Shown in pieces: positions 44,528 to 54,702 of a stretch of DNA of 64,000 nucleotides. Both the position numbers and the translations under genes were made by a program. Origin of the DNA: Nocardioides sp. Root1257 (GTDB lineage Bacteria > Actinomycetota > Actinomycetes > Propionibacteriales > Nocardioidaceae); contig NZ_LMDV01000009.1 of assembly GCF_001425175.1 (NCBI RefSeq), forward strand, positions 310,001 to 374,000, written 5' to 3'. The stretch's first letter is position 1, and every line of letters begins with the position of its first letter. Under the pieces are notes generated by a model that had not been told where the DNA came from, ran no database searches, and saw nothing but the letters and a program-made list of their open reading frames with translations.

Positions 44528-46489
44528 ATGTCGATCTCGTTCGGCGGCGACTACAACCCCGAGCAGTGGCCGGAGGAGCTCCAGGCGGAGGACGTCCGGC
44601 TCATGAATGAGGCCGGGGTCGACCTGGCGACCGTCGGCGTCTTCTCCTGGGCACTGCTCGAGCCCGAGCCCGGCGCGTACGACTTCGCCTGGCTCGACCG
44701 GGTCCTCGACCGGCTCGGCGCGGCGGGCGTCGGGGTCGACCTCGCCACCGCCACCGCGTCGCCGCCGCCGTGGCTGGCCCACCGCCACCCCGAGGTGCTG
44801 CCCGTGACGGCCGACGGCACCACGCTCTGGCCAGGAGGCCGGCAGGCGTTCTGCCCGAGCTCGCCGGTCTACCGCGAGCACGCGCTCCGCCTCTGCCGCG
44901 CCATGGCCGAGAGGTACGCCGGGCACCCGGCCCTGCGGCTGTGGCACGTCGGCAACGAGCTCGGCTGCCACAACGCGCTCTGCTACTGCGACATGAGCGC
45001 CGCCGCGTTCCGCACCTGGCTCGCCGCGAGGTACGGCGACGTCACCGAGCTCAACCGCGCCTGGGGCACCGCGTTCTGGTCGCAGCGCTACGGATCCTTC
45101 GACGAGGTGCAGCCCCCGCGCACCGTCACCGCGACCGCCAACCCCACGCAACAGCTGGACTTCCGCCGCTTCTCCTCCGACGAGCACCTGGCCAACTTCG
45201 TCGCCGAGCGCGACGTGCTCCACGAGGTGTCGCCCGGCGTGCCGGTCACCACGAACTTCATGGTCACCAGCCACATCAAGGAGCTCGACTACCACCGGTG
45301 GGCGGCCGAGATGGACCTGATCTCCAACGACTTCTACGTGACGGCGGCCGACCCCGAGGGCTACCGGGAGCTCGCGTTCTGCGCCGACCAGACCCGCGGC
45401 CTCGCCGGCGGCGGACCGTGGCTGCTCATGGAGCAGTCGACCAGCGCGGTGAACTGGCAGCCGCGCAACGTCGCCAAGCAGCCGGGCGAGCTGCTGCGCA
45501 ACAGCGTGCAGCACGTCGCTCGCGGCGCCGACGGCATCCTCTTCTTCCAGTGGCGGGCCTCGCAGGCGGGCTCGGAGAAGTTCCACTCCGCGCTGGTGCC
45601 GCACGCCGGCACCGACACCCGCGTGTGGCGGGAGGTCGTCGAGCTGAGCCGGACCCTGGACCGCCTCGACGAGGTCGTCGGCTCCCGCACGGTGAACGAC
45701 GTCGCCCTCCTGGTGGACTACCAGGCCTGGTGGGCCTGCGAGCTCGACTCGCACCCGAGCGTCGACGTCACCTACCTCGACCGTCCGCACGCCGTGCACG
45801 CCGCACTGACGGACCTCGGGATCGGTGTCGACGTCGTGCATCCCGACACCGACCTGAGCGGCTACCGGCTGGTGGTGGTCCCGACGCTCTACACGGTCAC
45901 CGACGCCGCCGCCGCGGCGATCGACGCCGCCGTCCGCGCCGGTGCGACCGCGCTGGTCACGTACTTCAGCGGCATCACCGACGAGCACGACCACGTCCGT
46001 CTCGGCGGCTACCCCGGTGCCTTCCGCGACCTCCTCGGCATCCGCGTCGAGGAGTTCTACCCGCTGCGGTCGGGGGAGCGGATCAGCCTCAGTGACGGGT
46101 CCGGCGCCGACGTCTGGACCGAGCTGCTCCACCTCGACGGCGCGACCGCGGAGGCGACGTACGCCGACGGGCCGCTGCCCGGCGTCCCCGCGATCACCCG
46201 GCACGAGCACGGCGAGGGCGTCGCCTGGTACGCCGCCACCCGGCTCGACCAGCACTCCCTGGACGCCCTGGTGCGACGGGTCGCGACCGAGGCCGGGGTC
46301 CGCCCGATCGCGCCCGGCCGGGCCGGTGTCGAGATCACCGAGCGCACCGACGGCCAGCGCCGATGGACCTTCGTCGTCAACCACACCGACACCGACGCGG
46401 AGGTCGACGTCGCCGGTCACGACCTGGTGCGGGACGCGGCGCACGACGGCCGGGTGCCGCCCGGCGGCGTCGCGGTGATCCGTCGATGA
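44528..46489 (+). CDS. Beta-galactosidase, GH42
   Basis: 653 residues, standard GH42 length with catalytic TIM barrel, trimerisation domain and C-terminal domain. The acid/base is Glu144 in WHVGNELGCHN and the nucleophile is Glu302 in WLLMEQSTSAVNW. FGGDYNPEQWP is the conserved start. A Cys group CHNALCYCD follows the acid/base. No signal peptide, so it is cytoplasmic and acts on imported galactosides. It is coupled with the GH36 gene by an ATGA overlap. Confidence 0.92.
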   Translation: MSISFGGDYNPEQWPEELQAEDVRLMNEAGVDLATVGVFSWALLEPEPGAYDFAWLDRVLDRLGAAGVGVDLATATASPPPWLAHRHPEVLPVTADGTTLWPGGRQAFCPSSPVYREHALRLCRAMAERYAGHPALRLWHVGNELGCHNALCYCDMSAAAFRTWLAARYGDVTELNRAWGTAFWSQRYGSFDEVQPPRTVTATANPTQQLDFRRFSSDEHLANFVAERDVLHEVSPGVPVTTNFMVTSHIKELDYHRWAAEMDLISNDFYVTAADPEGYRELAFCADQTRGLAGGGPWLLMEQSTSAVNWQPRNVAKQPGELLRNSVQHVARGADGILFFQWRASQAGSEKFHSALVPHAGTDTRVWREVVELSRTLDRLDEVVGSRTVNDVALLVDYQAWWACELDSHPSVDVTYLDRPHAVHAALTDLGIGVDVVHPDTDLSGYRLVVVPTLYTVTDAAAAAIDAAVRAGATALVTYFSGITDEHDHVRLGGYPGAFRDLLGIRVEEFYPLRSGERISLSDGSGADVWTELLHLDGATAEATYADGPLPGVPAITRHEHGEGVAWYAATRLDQHSLDALVRRVATEAGVRPIAPGRAGVEITERTDGQRRWTFVVNHTDTDAEVDVAGHDLVRDAAHDGRVPPGGVAVIRR

Positions 46490-48600
46490 GCGAGCTGGTC
46501 CACCTGCGCCGCGGCGGCACCAGCCTGGTGCTGCGCCTCGACGACGACCGGCTCCCGGCCGTGCTGCACTGGGGTCCCGACCTCGGCGAGGGCGACCTCC
46601 GCGACCTGGGCGACGCCGTCGCGACGCCGTACGTCGACTCCGTCGTGATGATGCCCCCGTCGGTCGCGGTGCTCCCCCAGCACGCGGCCGGCTGGCTCGG
46701 CCGACCGGGCCTGCTCGGCAGTCGCGACGGCCGCGCCTGGTCGACGGCCTTCACGACCGTCGAGCACACCGTCACCGACGGAGCCGTCACCAGCGTCGGC
46801 CACGACCCGGAGAGCGCGCTCGACGTCAGCGTCGACCTGGAGCTCACCGTCGACGGGCTGGTGCGCGTCCGGGCGGGCGTGCGCAACCTCGCCGGCCCGG
46901 CGTACGTCGTCGACCGGCTCGAGCCCGCGCTGCCGGTCCCCGACGAGGCCGGCGAGCTGCTCGACCTCACCGGGCGCCACAACCACGAGCGGGTCCCGCA
47001 GCGACGGCCGTTCGACGTCGGCCACTGGGTGCGCGAGGCGTGGGGCGGACGTCCCGGCCACGACTCGGCCACGGTGATGTGTGCGGGCCGGCCCGGCTTC
47101 GGGTTCCGGTCCGGACGCGTCTGGGGCGTGCACCTCGCGCACAGCGGCAACCAGTCGCTCAGCGCGGAGCGCTCGTTCACCGGCTGGCGGCTGCTGCGCG
47201 GCGGCGAGCTGCTGCTGCCCGGCGAGGTCCGGCTGGAGGCGGGCGAGGAGTACTGGTCACCGTGGCTGCTCGGCTCCTGGGGCGAAGGTCTCGACGACCT
47301 GTCGCGGCGCGTGCACCGCTACCTGCGCCGACGTCCGCAGCACCCGCGCTCACCGCGCAAGGCGCTGCTCAACACCTGGGAGGCCGTGCACTTCGACCAC
47401 GACCACGACAAGCTGCTCGCGCTCGCCGAGCAGGCGGCCGCCGTCGGCATCGAGCGGTTCGTGCTCGACGACGGCTGGTTCCACGCGCGCACCGCCGACC
47501 GCGCCGGGCTCGGCGACTGGTACGTCGACCGGGCCCGCTGGCCCGACGGGCTGCACCCGCTGGTGGACCGCGTGCACGAGCTCGGCATGGACTTCGGCCT
47601 CTGGGTCGAGCCCGAGATGGTCAACCTCGACTCCGAGCTCGCTCGCGCCCACCCGGACTGGCTGCTGCAGACCGAGCACGGCCCCGGGCCCGACTCGCGG
47701 CAGCAGCAGGTGCTCGACCTCGGCCACCCCGAGGTCCACGACCGCCTCCTCTGGCAGCTCTCCGCCCTCGTCACCGAGTACCGGATCGCCTTCCTCAAGT
47801 GGGACCACAACCGGCCCCTGGTCGACGCCGGGCACACGGTGACCGGACGCGCCGGCGTCCATGCGCAGACCGCGGCGGTCTACCGGCTGATGGACGAGCT
47901 GAGGCTTCGACACCCGGGCCTGGAGATCGAGTCCTGCAGCGCCGGTGGCGCGCGGCTCGACCTCGGCGTCCTCGACCGCGCCGACCGGGTCTGGGTGTCG
48001 GACTGCATCGACGCGCACGAGCGGCACCGGATGGTCCGCTGGACGGGGGTCCTGCTGCCGCCGGAGGTGATGGGCACGCACGTCGGCGCCGCCGTCGACC
48101 TCACGACGGCGAGGGGGCACACGCTCGACTTCCGTGCCGCCACGGCGATCTGGGGACACTTCGGCGTCGAGTGGGACCTGACGACGGTCTCACCCGAGGA
48201 GCTGGCGCGCCTCGGCGTGTGGGTCGCGTTCTACCGCGAGGTCCGCGACCTGCTGCACCACGGCGACGTGGTCCGCGCCGACCTCGCCAACCCGGCCCTC
48301 CAGCTCGACGGCGTCGTGGCCGAGGACCGTCGCGACGCGCTCTTCCGGCTCTCCGCCCTCGACCACAGCGCGACCCGGCCTCCGGGTCGGGTCCCGTTGC
48401 CCGGGCTCGACCCGGACACGACGTACACCGTCCGCGCGCAGGCGCCCGGCGACGTCGCGGTCAACGGCCGGACCACCGGCCAGGTGGGCTGGGCCGGCGA
48501 CGGGGTGCGGCTGACCGGTCGCGTCCTCGGCACCGTGGGGATCCAGGCGCCGCTGCTGCACGTCGACGAGTCGGTGCTGATCAGGACGACGGCGACCTGA
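46486..48600 (+). CDS. Alpha-galactosidase, GH36
   Basis: 704 residues with N-terminal beta-sandwich, catalytic barrel and C-terminal domain. The nucleophile is Asp440 in FLKWDHNRP, the acid/base Asp506 in WVSDCIDAHERH, and substrate-site elements are FVLDDGWFHAR and EIESCSAGGARLDLGVL. It removes alpha-galactosyl ends from raffinose- or melibiose-type sugars in the cytoplasm. The pair GH42/GH36 with one importer suggests mixed plant or host galactosides. Its 3' end overlaps the convergent tetR gene by 20 bp. Confidence 0.92.
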   Translation: MSELVHLRRGGTSLVLRLDDDRLPAVLHWGPDLGEGDLRDLGDAVATPYVDSVVMMPPSVAVLPQHAAGWLGRPGLLGSRDGRAWSTAFTTVEHTVTDGAVTSVGHDPESALDVSVDLELTVDGLVRVRAGVRNLAGPAYVVDRLEPALPVPDEAGELLDLTGRHNHERVPQRRPFDVGHWVREAWGGRPGHDSATVMCAGRPGFGFRSGRVWGVHLAHSGNQSLSAERSFTGWRLLRGGELLLPGEVRLEAGEEYWSPWLLGSWGEGLDDLSRRVHRYLRRRPQHPRSPRKALLNTWEAVHFDHDHDKLLALAEQAAAVGIERFVLDDGWFHARTADRAGLGDWYVDRARWPDGLHPLVDRVHELGMDFGLWVEPEMVNLDSELARAHPDWLLQTEHGPGPDSRQQQVLDLGHPEVHDRLLWQLSALVTEYRIAFLKWDHNRPLVDAGHTVTGRAGVHAQTAAVYRLMDELRLRHPGLEIESCSAGGARLDLGVLDRADRVWVSDCIDAHERHRMVRWTGVLLPPEVMGTHVGAAVDLTTARGHTLDFRAATAIWGHFGVEWDLTTVSPEELARLGVWVAFYREVRDLLHHGDVVRADLANPALQLDGVVAEDRRDALFRLSALDHSATRPPGRVPLPGLDPDTTYTVRAQAPGDVAVNGRTTGQVGWAGDGVRLTGRVLGTVGIQAPLLHVDESVLIRTTAT

Positions 48601-49159
48601 GCGCCCGGCCGGCCAGCCAGGCGATGCCGTCGGCGGTCTCGGCGGGCCGGCCGGTGGGCTGCATGACGTGGCTGAGCACCACCCGCACGACCACGTCGAT
48701 GGCGACGTCGAGGTGGGCGCCGTCCAGCCCGATGTCGTAGGGCGTCACCCGCTCGGTCACCACCTGCTTGGCCACCTCGAGCAGCGAGTGGGAGTGCGTC
48801 GTCAGCAACGGCAGCAGCTCGGTGTCCGCGCCGTGCGTGGCCGACACCACCGCGTGCAGCAGCTTGTTGTCCTGGGCCAGCTCGAGGACGCCGTACGTCG
48901 CGGCGCGGATCGCGTCCACCAGGTCGTCGGGGTGGGAGTCGAAGGCCGCGGACACGACGTCGAGGAAGCGAGCGAGCTCGCGCAGGATGACGGCCTCGGC
49001 GAGACCCTCCTTCGAGCCGACCTCGTTGTAGACGGTCTGCCGGCTCACGCCGACCCGCTCGGCGAGGGAGCCCATCGTGACGCCCGACCAGCCGGACTCG
49101 GTGGTCATCGCGACCGCGGCCTCGACGATGCGTTCGCGGGTGCTCACGAGACTGATCAT
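48581..49159 (-). CDS. TetR-family regulator of alkane monooxygenase
   Basis: 192 residues. The N-terminal HTH is TRERIVEAAVAMTTESGWSG then MGSLAERVGVSRQTVYNEVG, followed by the usual helical ligand domain. The start overlaps the alkB-rubredoxin stop (ATGA), so it is made from the same message. This arrangement, alkB then tetR, is typical of actinobacterial alkane operons, where the TetR protein represses its own operon until alkanes or fatty acyl-CoA are present. Confidence 0.85.
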   Translation of the reverse strand: MISLVSTRERIVEAAVAMTTESGWSGVTMGSLAERVGVSRQTVYNEVGSKEGLAEAVILRELARFLDVVSAAFDSHPDDLVDAIRAATYGVLELAQDNKLLHAVVSATHGADTELLPLLTTHSHSLLEVAKQVVTERVTPYDIGLDGAHLDVAIDVVVRVVLSHVMQPTGRPAETADGIAWLAGRALRSPSS

Positions 49160-50604
49160 GTCAGTGGGGCGACGGCCTCGGTCAGCGGCACGAAGTCGAC
49201 CTTCTCGCGCACCCCGCAGTCGGGGCAGCACCACGAGTCGGGCACGTCCGCCCACGCCGTACCGGCCGCGAAGCCCTCGTGCTCGTCGCCCTGCTCGACC
49301 CGGTAGGTGTACCCGCACCCGGGACACCGAGCGGCCAGCACCTCGTCCGCCGCGCCGGTGGTCGAGCCTGTCGAGACCCCCGCAGCCGACGTGGCCTCCT
49401 CCGCGACCGGCGGCGGGTACTTCGCCAGGATCCGGTCCCGCTTGCGCGGCGACAGGTTCGCCTTCGAGAGGTCGCCGTCGAAGTGCGCGAGGACCCGCGG
49501 GTCCATCACCCGGCGCCAGACGACGGGCACGATCGCGAGCACGATCATCCCGGCGTACCCGGTCGGCAGCACCGGCGACTCCTCGAAGTCGCGCAGCGAC
49601 TGGTAGCGCCGGGTCGGGTTGGCGTGGTGGTCGCTGTGCCGCTGCAGGTGGTAGAGCAGCACGTTGGTGGCGATGTTGTTGGAGTTCCACGAGTGCGTGG
49701 GGTCGACCCGCTCGTAGCGCTGCCGCTCGCCGACGCCGACCTTCTGGCGCAGCATCCCGTAGTGCTCCATGTAGTTGACGACCTCGAGCAGTGAGAAGCC
49801 GACGACCGCCTGGATGAGGAGGTACGGCAGGATCCCGACGCCGAGCCAGGCGATCAGCGCGCCCCAGAGGACCAGGGACATCAGCCAGGCGTTGAGCACG
49901 TCGTTGCCGATCCGGAACGGGTGCTGCTTCTTGCGGGCGTAGCGGCGCTGCTCGATGCGCCAGGCCGACCGCAGCGAGCCGAGGACGGTGCGCGGCCAGA
50001 ACTGGTAGAAATTCTCGCCGAACCGCGAGCTCGCCGGGTCCTCGGGGGTCGCGACCCGGACGTGGTGGCCGCGGTTGTGCTCGATGTAGAAGTGGCCGTA
50101 GAAGCTCTGCGCCAGCGCGATCTTGGAGAGCCAGCGCTCGTTCTCCTCGCGCTTGTGGCCGAGCTCGTGCGCGGTGTTGATGCCGATGCCGCCGATGCAC
50201 CCGATGGATACCGCGAGCCCGATCTTCGAGAACGTCGACAGCTCCTCGCCGCCGAAGCCTCCCCGAGCGATCAGGTACATCGCGCCGACGAAGCCGACGT
50301 ACTGGATCGGCAGGAAGAGGTAGGTGATCCACCGGTAGTAGCGGTCCTGCTCGAGCGCCTCGATCACGTCGTCGGGCGGGTTGGAGCGGTCCAGCCCGGC
50401 GACCAGGTCGATGGCCGGCACGACGACCAGGATCACGACCGGGCCGATCCAGAACCAGATCCCCCAGCCGGTCAGCGCCCACAGGCCGTAGCCGATGAAG
50501 GCGAGCGACGGCACGACGAGACCGATCAGCCAGAGGTAGCGCTTCTTGTCCTTCCAACCGGCGGTCGAGCCGGCCGAGACGGTGCTGTTCGCGATGGCGG
50601 ACAT
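49156..50604 (-). CDS. alkB: Alkane 1-monooxygenase fused to C-terminal rubredoxin
   Basis: 482 residues. The membrane diiron hydroxylase part has the His boxes HELGHK (His146, His150), EHNRGHH (His176, His180, His181) and LQRHSDHHAN, plus the alkane-hydroxylase stretch NTAHELGHKREENERW. It hydroxylates terminal carbons of alkanes. The last about 55 residues are a rubredoxin with CPGCG and CPDCG pairs and the segment DVPDSWCCPDCG. An Ala/Ser/Thr/Gly linker (about 405-425) contains a coding copy of a palindromic repeat. ATG 50604 with AGGAGG upstream. Such fusions supply electrons directly to the diiron site; a rubredoxin reductase is not in this window. Confidence 0.93.
   Translation of the reverse strand: MSAIANSTVSAGSTAGWKDKKRYLWLIGLVVPSLAFIGYGLWALTGWGIWFWIGPVVILVVVPAIDLVAGLDRSNPPDDVIEALEQDRYYRWITYLFLPIQYVGFVGAMYLIARGGFGGEELSTFSKIGLAVSIGCIGGIGINTAHELGHKREENERWLSKIALAQSFYGHFYIEHNRGHHVRVATPEDPASSRFGENFYQFWPRTVLGSLRSAWRIEQRRYARKKQHPFRIGNDVLNAWLMSLVLWGALIAWLGVGILPYLLIQAVVGFSLLEVVNYMEHYGMLRQKVGVGERQRYERVDPTHSWNSNNIATNVLLYHLQRHSDHHANPTRRYQSLRDFEESPVLPTGYAGMIVLAIVPVVWRRVMDPRVLAHFDGDLSKANLSPRKRDRILAKYPPPVAEEATSAAGVSTGSTTGAADEVLAARCPGCGYTYRVEQGDEHEGFAAGTAWADVPDSWCCPDCGVREKVDFVPLTEAVAPLT
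49357..49379. repeat. Short dispersed repeat (GGTCTCGACAGGCTCGACC type) inside the alkB linker
   Basis: On the minus strand the linker codons read GGTCTCGACAGGCTCGACC, the form of a small palindromic repeat that I recall as abundant in intergenic DNA of Nocardioides and related genera. Here it is in frame and encodes VSTGSTT between the hydroxylase and rubredoxin domains. I noticed no second copy in this window, but I could not search it exhaustively. Confidence 0.5.
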
Positions 50605-50624
50605 CCGAGGTGCCTCCTGTCGGT

Positions 50625-50653
50625 GGTTGACAACACCGTACGGAATGTCAACC
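50625..50653. promoter_or_regulatory. TetR-type operator upstream of alkB
   Basis: Perfect inverted repeat GGTTGACA (50625-50632) and TGTCAACC (50646-50653) with a 13-bp spacer, about 20-50 nt before the alkB ATG. A further TTGACA lies at 50657-50662. It is the likely site for the TetR protein of this operon. Confidence 0.7.
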
Positions 50654-50693
50654 TGCTTGACAAGAGGGGCTCCGATGTAAACCGCAGCGTCGG

Positions 50694-51451
50694 TCAGGCG
50701 TTCTCCTTGCGGAAGGTCGCGGTGCCCCACCAGGTGCCGAGGGCGGCGAGGACGACGGCCCACACCGTGCCCCACAGCACGGACGACGTGCCGAAGCTGC
50801 CGGCGAACGAGTCGCGCACGGCGTCGACGATCCACTTGAACGGCATGAAGTCACTGAGGCTCTGCAGCCACTCGGGCCCGAGCGTCATCGGCAGCAGGAT
50901 CCCGCTGAGCAGCAGGATCGGCATCATCACGATGTTGATGATCGGGGCCATCACGTCCTCGCTCTTGGTGGTCAGCGCGAGCGCGTTGGACGCCGCGGCA
51001 CAGGCGCCGCCGACGACGAGGGTGATGACGATGCCGAGCGCGATCCCGGCCGCGTCGCCGCGCATCCCCATCGCGTAGCCGAGCGCGACCAGGATCAGCG
51101 CCTGCACGAGGAGCTGGATGACGTCGCGCATCAGGCGACCCACGAGCAGCGCCGACCGGCTCGCCGGGGTGACCCGCTCGGCCTCGATGACGCCCTCGCG
51201 CCACTCGCCGATCAGCCCGAAGCCGGCGAAGAAGGCCCCGAACATGCCGAGCTGCACCAGCAGGCCGGGCACCAGGAACGTGTAGGCGTTGTCGCTGCCC
51301 GTGTCGAACGACGACACCAGGGGCTTGAGCAGCGGCCCGAAGAGCACCAGGTAGAGCACCGGCTGCATGATCCCGATCAGCACCCAGGCGGGGTTGCGCA
51401 GGTTCATCCGGATCTGGCGCCGGAAGACGACGTTGCTCTCGCGCACGAACG

Positions 51452-51455
<4 letters not shown>
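50694..51455 (-). CDS. ABC-2 type exporter permease (DrrB-like)
   Basis: 253 residues, six helices. The ABC-2 signature region is visible around GLIGEWREGVIEAERVTPAS and the late segment MMPILLLSGILLPMTLGPEW, which is typical of DrrB. With the coupled ATPase it should export a hydrophobic drug or lipid. Its ATG overlaps the ATPase stop by 4 bp. Confidence 0.88.
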
Positions 51456-52438
<983 letters not shown>

Positions 52439-52464
52439 CTGCTCTCCCCAAGTCTCGTGGCAGG

Positions 52465-52500
52465 TGTTCAAGTTTGAACAGAAGTGTTCAACATTGACTA
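52465..52500. promoter_or_regulatory. Tandem palindromic operator upstream of drrAB-like operon
   Basis: TGTTCAAGTTTGAACA (52465-52480) is a perfect 16-bp palindrome. A second degraded copy, TGTTCAACATTGACTA, starts 20 bp later at 52485. Together they cover the stretch from 27 to 62 nt before the ATPase start. The regulator is unknown. Confidence 0.65.
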
Positions 52501-52507
52501 GGCGGCG

Positions 52508-53206
52508 TCAAGCCGACCAGAGGGGAGGACCGGGACGCCGGCCCGGACTCATCGGTCGGGCGGATCGGTCCCAGAAGGCCAGGTAGAGCGCGACCGCGCC
52601 GCCGACGAGCTCCCAGTCGGCGGCCGGCAGGTCGGGTCGCGGCCCGACCCCGCGCCGCACGACCGCCGGCTGCGGGCCGATGCGCACCAGCCACCAGTCG
52701 GGCGCGTCGTCGGGGGCCACGATCAGCACCGCGTCCTCCTCGGCGCGCAGCCGTGCCATCGCGCGGGTCGGGAGGCCCGTCAGCAGGTCGTCGATGCCGT
52801 CGGCCGCGAGGTCGGCGGAGATCCAGGTCTCGGCCGGGTCGGGGGGCCGGCCGAAGACGGCGGCCAGCGCGTCGACAGCGTTCATGGTGGTCTGGTGGCA
52901 GGCCCGGCGCGCCCAGGCGTCCTGGGGCGAGCGGGTCAGCGCCTCCACGAGCTCGATCGCGCCGTCGCGCAGCCAGTCGAGCGGGTCGCCCGTCACCGGT
53001 TCCACCGGCCCGACCTCCGCGCCGCGCAACCGCGCGGCGGTCTCCCGGTGCGCCTCGCCCTGGTGCACGACCAGGTCACGCACCGTCCACCCGGCGCGGG
53101 TCGGCACCGGCGCGTCGAGGCCCGCGCGATCGGCGTACCGCACGAACGCGACCATCGCGGCGCGCAGGCCCTCCAGGTGGCGGGCCAGGGGAAGCTGGGT
53201 GGGCAC
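52508..53206 (-). CDS. DinB-like TIGR03083/maleylpyruvate isomerase N-terminal domain protein
   Basis: About 232 residues from GTG 53206 (VPTQLPLARHLEGL). It has a DinB-type four-helix domain with GWTVRDLVVHQGEAHRETAA, where His residues correspond to the metal site, and a C-terminal mixed domain with ISADLAADGIDDLLTGLPTR. These proteins are mycothiol-dependent enzymes or unknown actinobacterial proteins; the substrate is unknown. The upstream frame stays open for 100 codons but reads as non-coding and has no suitable start context, so the GTG is preferred. Confidence 0.7.
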   Translation of the reverse strand: MPTQLPLARHLEGLRAAMVAFVRYADRAGLDAPVPTRAGWTVRDLVVHQGEAHRETAARLRGAEVGPVEPVTGDPLDWLRDGAIELVEALTRSPQDAWARRACHQTTMNAVDALAAVFGRPPDPAETWISADLAADGIDDLLTGLPTRAMARLRAEEDAVLIVAPDDAPDWWLVRIGPQPAVVRRGVGPRPDLPAADWELVGGAVALYLAFWDRSARPMSPGRRPGPPLWSA

Positions 53207-53261
53207 CCGTCGAGCGTGACATCCCACCCGGAGAACGGCATCCGGATTTAGGCTGCACACC

Positions 53262-54029
53262 GTGCCCGACTCACCGACCGTCCGACTCGCCGTCCTCGTC
53301 GACGCCGACAACATCTCGCCGTCGCACTCCGCGGCCATCCTCGCGGAGCTCGCGCGGTACGGCGTACCCACCGTGAAGCGGGCGTACGGCGACTGGACGA
53401 CCCAGCAGCTGACCGGCTGGAAGTCGGAGCTCGGCCGCCACGCCATCCAGCCCATCCAGCAGTTCGCCAACACCGTCGGCAAGAACTCCACCGACTCGGC
53501 GCTGATCATCGACGCGATGGACCTGCTCTACTCCGGCAACCTCGACGCCTTCGCGATCGTCTCCAGCGACAGCGACTTCACCCGGCTCGCCACCCGGCTG
53601 CGCGAGTCCGGCAAGACCGTCTACGGCCTGGGCCGACGTCGCACGCCGGCCGCGCTGCAGTCCGCCGTCGACAAGTTCATCTTCCTCGAGGTGCTGCAGG
53701 AGGAGGGCGCCGAGCCCACCGAGGACGAGCCGACCGACGACTCCGTCGACGCGCTGCCCGAGCTCCGACCGATCCTCGAGGGCGCGATCCGCAGCACCGC
53801 CCAGGACGACGGCTGGTCGCTGCTCGGCATGATCGGCTCCTACCTGGGCAAGGCGCACGCGTCGTTCGACCCGCGCCACTACGGCTACAGCCGGCTCATC
53901 CAGCTCGCCAAGGACCAGGACTACCTCGAGGTCGACCACCAGGAGGGCAGCCAGCCCCGGGTCCGGCTGCGTCCGCAGCGAACCTCCAAGAAGTCGGCGG
54001 CGAAGAAGACCGCCGCCAAGAAGGGCTGA
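53262..54029 (+). CDS. NYN-domain (PIN-like) ribonuclease-type protein with OST-HTH/LOTUS domain
   Basis: 255 residues, GTG start. The NYN/LabA-like domain (1-140) has the acidic active-site residues LVDADNIS, SALIIDAMDLLYSG and FAIVSSDSDFTRLATRLRES, the pattern of metal-dependent RNA nucleases. Residues about 165-240 fit an OST-HTH/LOTUS domain (LRPILEGAIRSTAQDDGWSL, FDPRHYGYSRLIQLAKD), which binds RNA. A Lys/Ala-rich tail (KKSAAKKTAAKKG) would add nucleic acid affinity. Probably an RNA-processing enzyme; the target is unknown. Confidence 0.82.
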   Translation: MPDSPTVRLAVLVDADNISPSHSAAILAELARYGVPTVKRAYGDWTTQQLTGWKSELGRHAIQPIQQFANTVGKNSTDSALIIDAMDLLYSGNLDAFAIVSSDSDFTRLATRLRESGKTVYGLGRRRTPAALQSAVDKFIFLEVLQEEGAEPTEDEPTDDSVDALPELRPILEGAIRSTAQDDGWSLLGMIGSYLGKAHASFDPRHYGYSRLIQLAKDQDYLEVDHQEGSQPRVRLRPQRTSKKSAAKKTAAKKG

Positions 54030-54030
54030 C

Positions 54031-54660
54031 TCAGCGGTCCAGCAGCGCGCGGTACTTCTCGCGGTCGGCGTTCATCTGCCAGCCCGGGTCGTCCGCCGGC
54101 GGCGCCCAGGCGTCGTCCAGCTTGCCCTGCTTGAGCTCCTCGATGGTCTCGCGCAGCCAGGCGAGCTCGGCGACGGCGAGGTCCAGCCACAGCAGGACGC
54201 TGCGGCGCGCGTGCGGCGGCATGTCGCTGAGCACACCACCGGGCTTGCCCGCGGACAGCTCGGCGACGGTCCGCTCGAGCTCCACCCGGCGCGTGGTCAG
54301 GCACCGCACGACCCGGCGGTCGTCGAGCAGCGGCAGCATCGAGAACGCGACGTGGAAGGCGCTCGTCTCGTAGAGGTTCACGGTCTCCAGTGCCTCGACG
54401 AGCATCCGGTCCAGCTCCGCACGGCCACTGTCGGTCAGCTCGTAGACGGCGACCTCACGACCGGCGTCCACGAGGTCGTGCCGACGCAGGTGTCCCTGCG
54501 CGGTCAGGCTGCTCAGCCCGTGGTAGATCGACCCCGGGTTGGTGTGCGCCCACCGGTCGACCTGCCACGACAGCAGCTCGCGGCGGATCTGGTAGCCGTT
54601 GACCGGTTCGAACAGCGCGACCGCACCCAGCAGCAGCATGCGGGTCTCCTGGCCGGCCAT
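54031..54660 (-). CDS. PadR-family transcriptional regulator
   Basis: 209 residues. The winged HTH of PadR is at the N-terminus ([40 protein letters not shown]), with the C-terminal helical Vir_act_alpha-type dimerisation domain after about residue 100. PadR proteins usually repress exporters, and the DrrAB operon 1.6 kb away is a candidate target, though not adjacent. It is convergent with the NYN gene and divergent from ppgK. A second ATG at residue 8 is possible. Confidence 0.85.
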   Translation of the reverse strand: MAGQETRMLLLGAVALFEPVNGYQIRRELLSWQVDRWAHTNPGSIYHGLSSLTAQGHLRRHDLVDAGREVAVYELTDSGRAELDRMLVEALETVNLYETSAFHVAFSMLPLLDDRRVVRCLTTRRVELERTVAELSAGKPGGVLSDMPPHARRSVLLWLDLAVAELAWLRETIEELKQGKLDDAWAPPADDPGWQMNADREKYRALLDR

Positions 54661-54702
54661 GCCGTGAGTGTAGAGACAGCGCCCGGGCCGTAGGTTGGTC
54701 CC

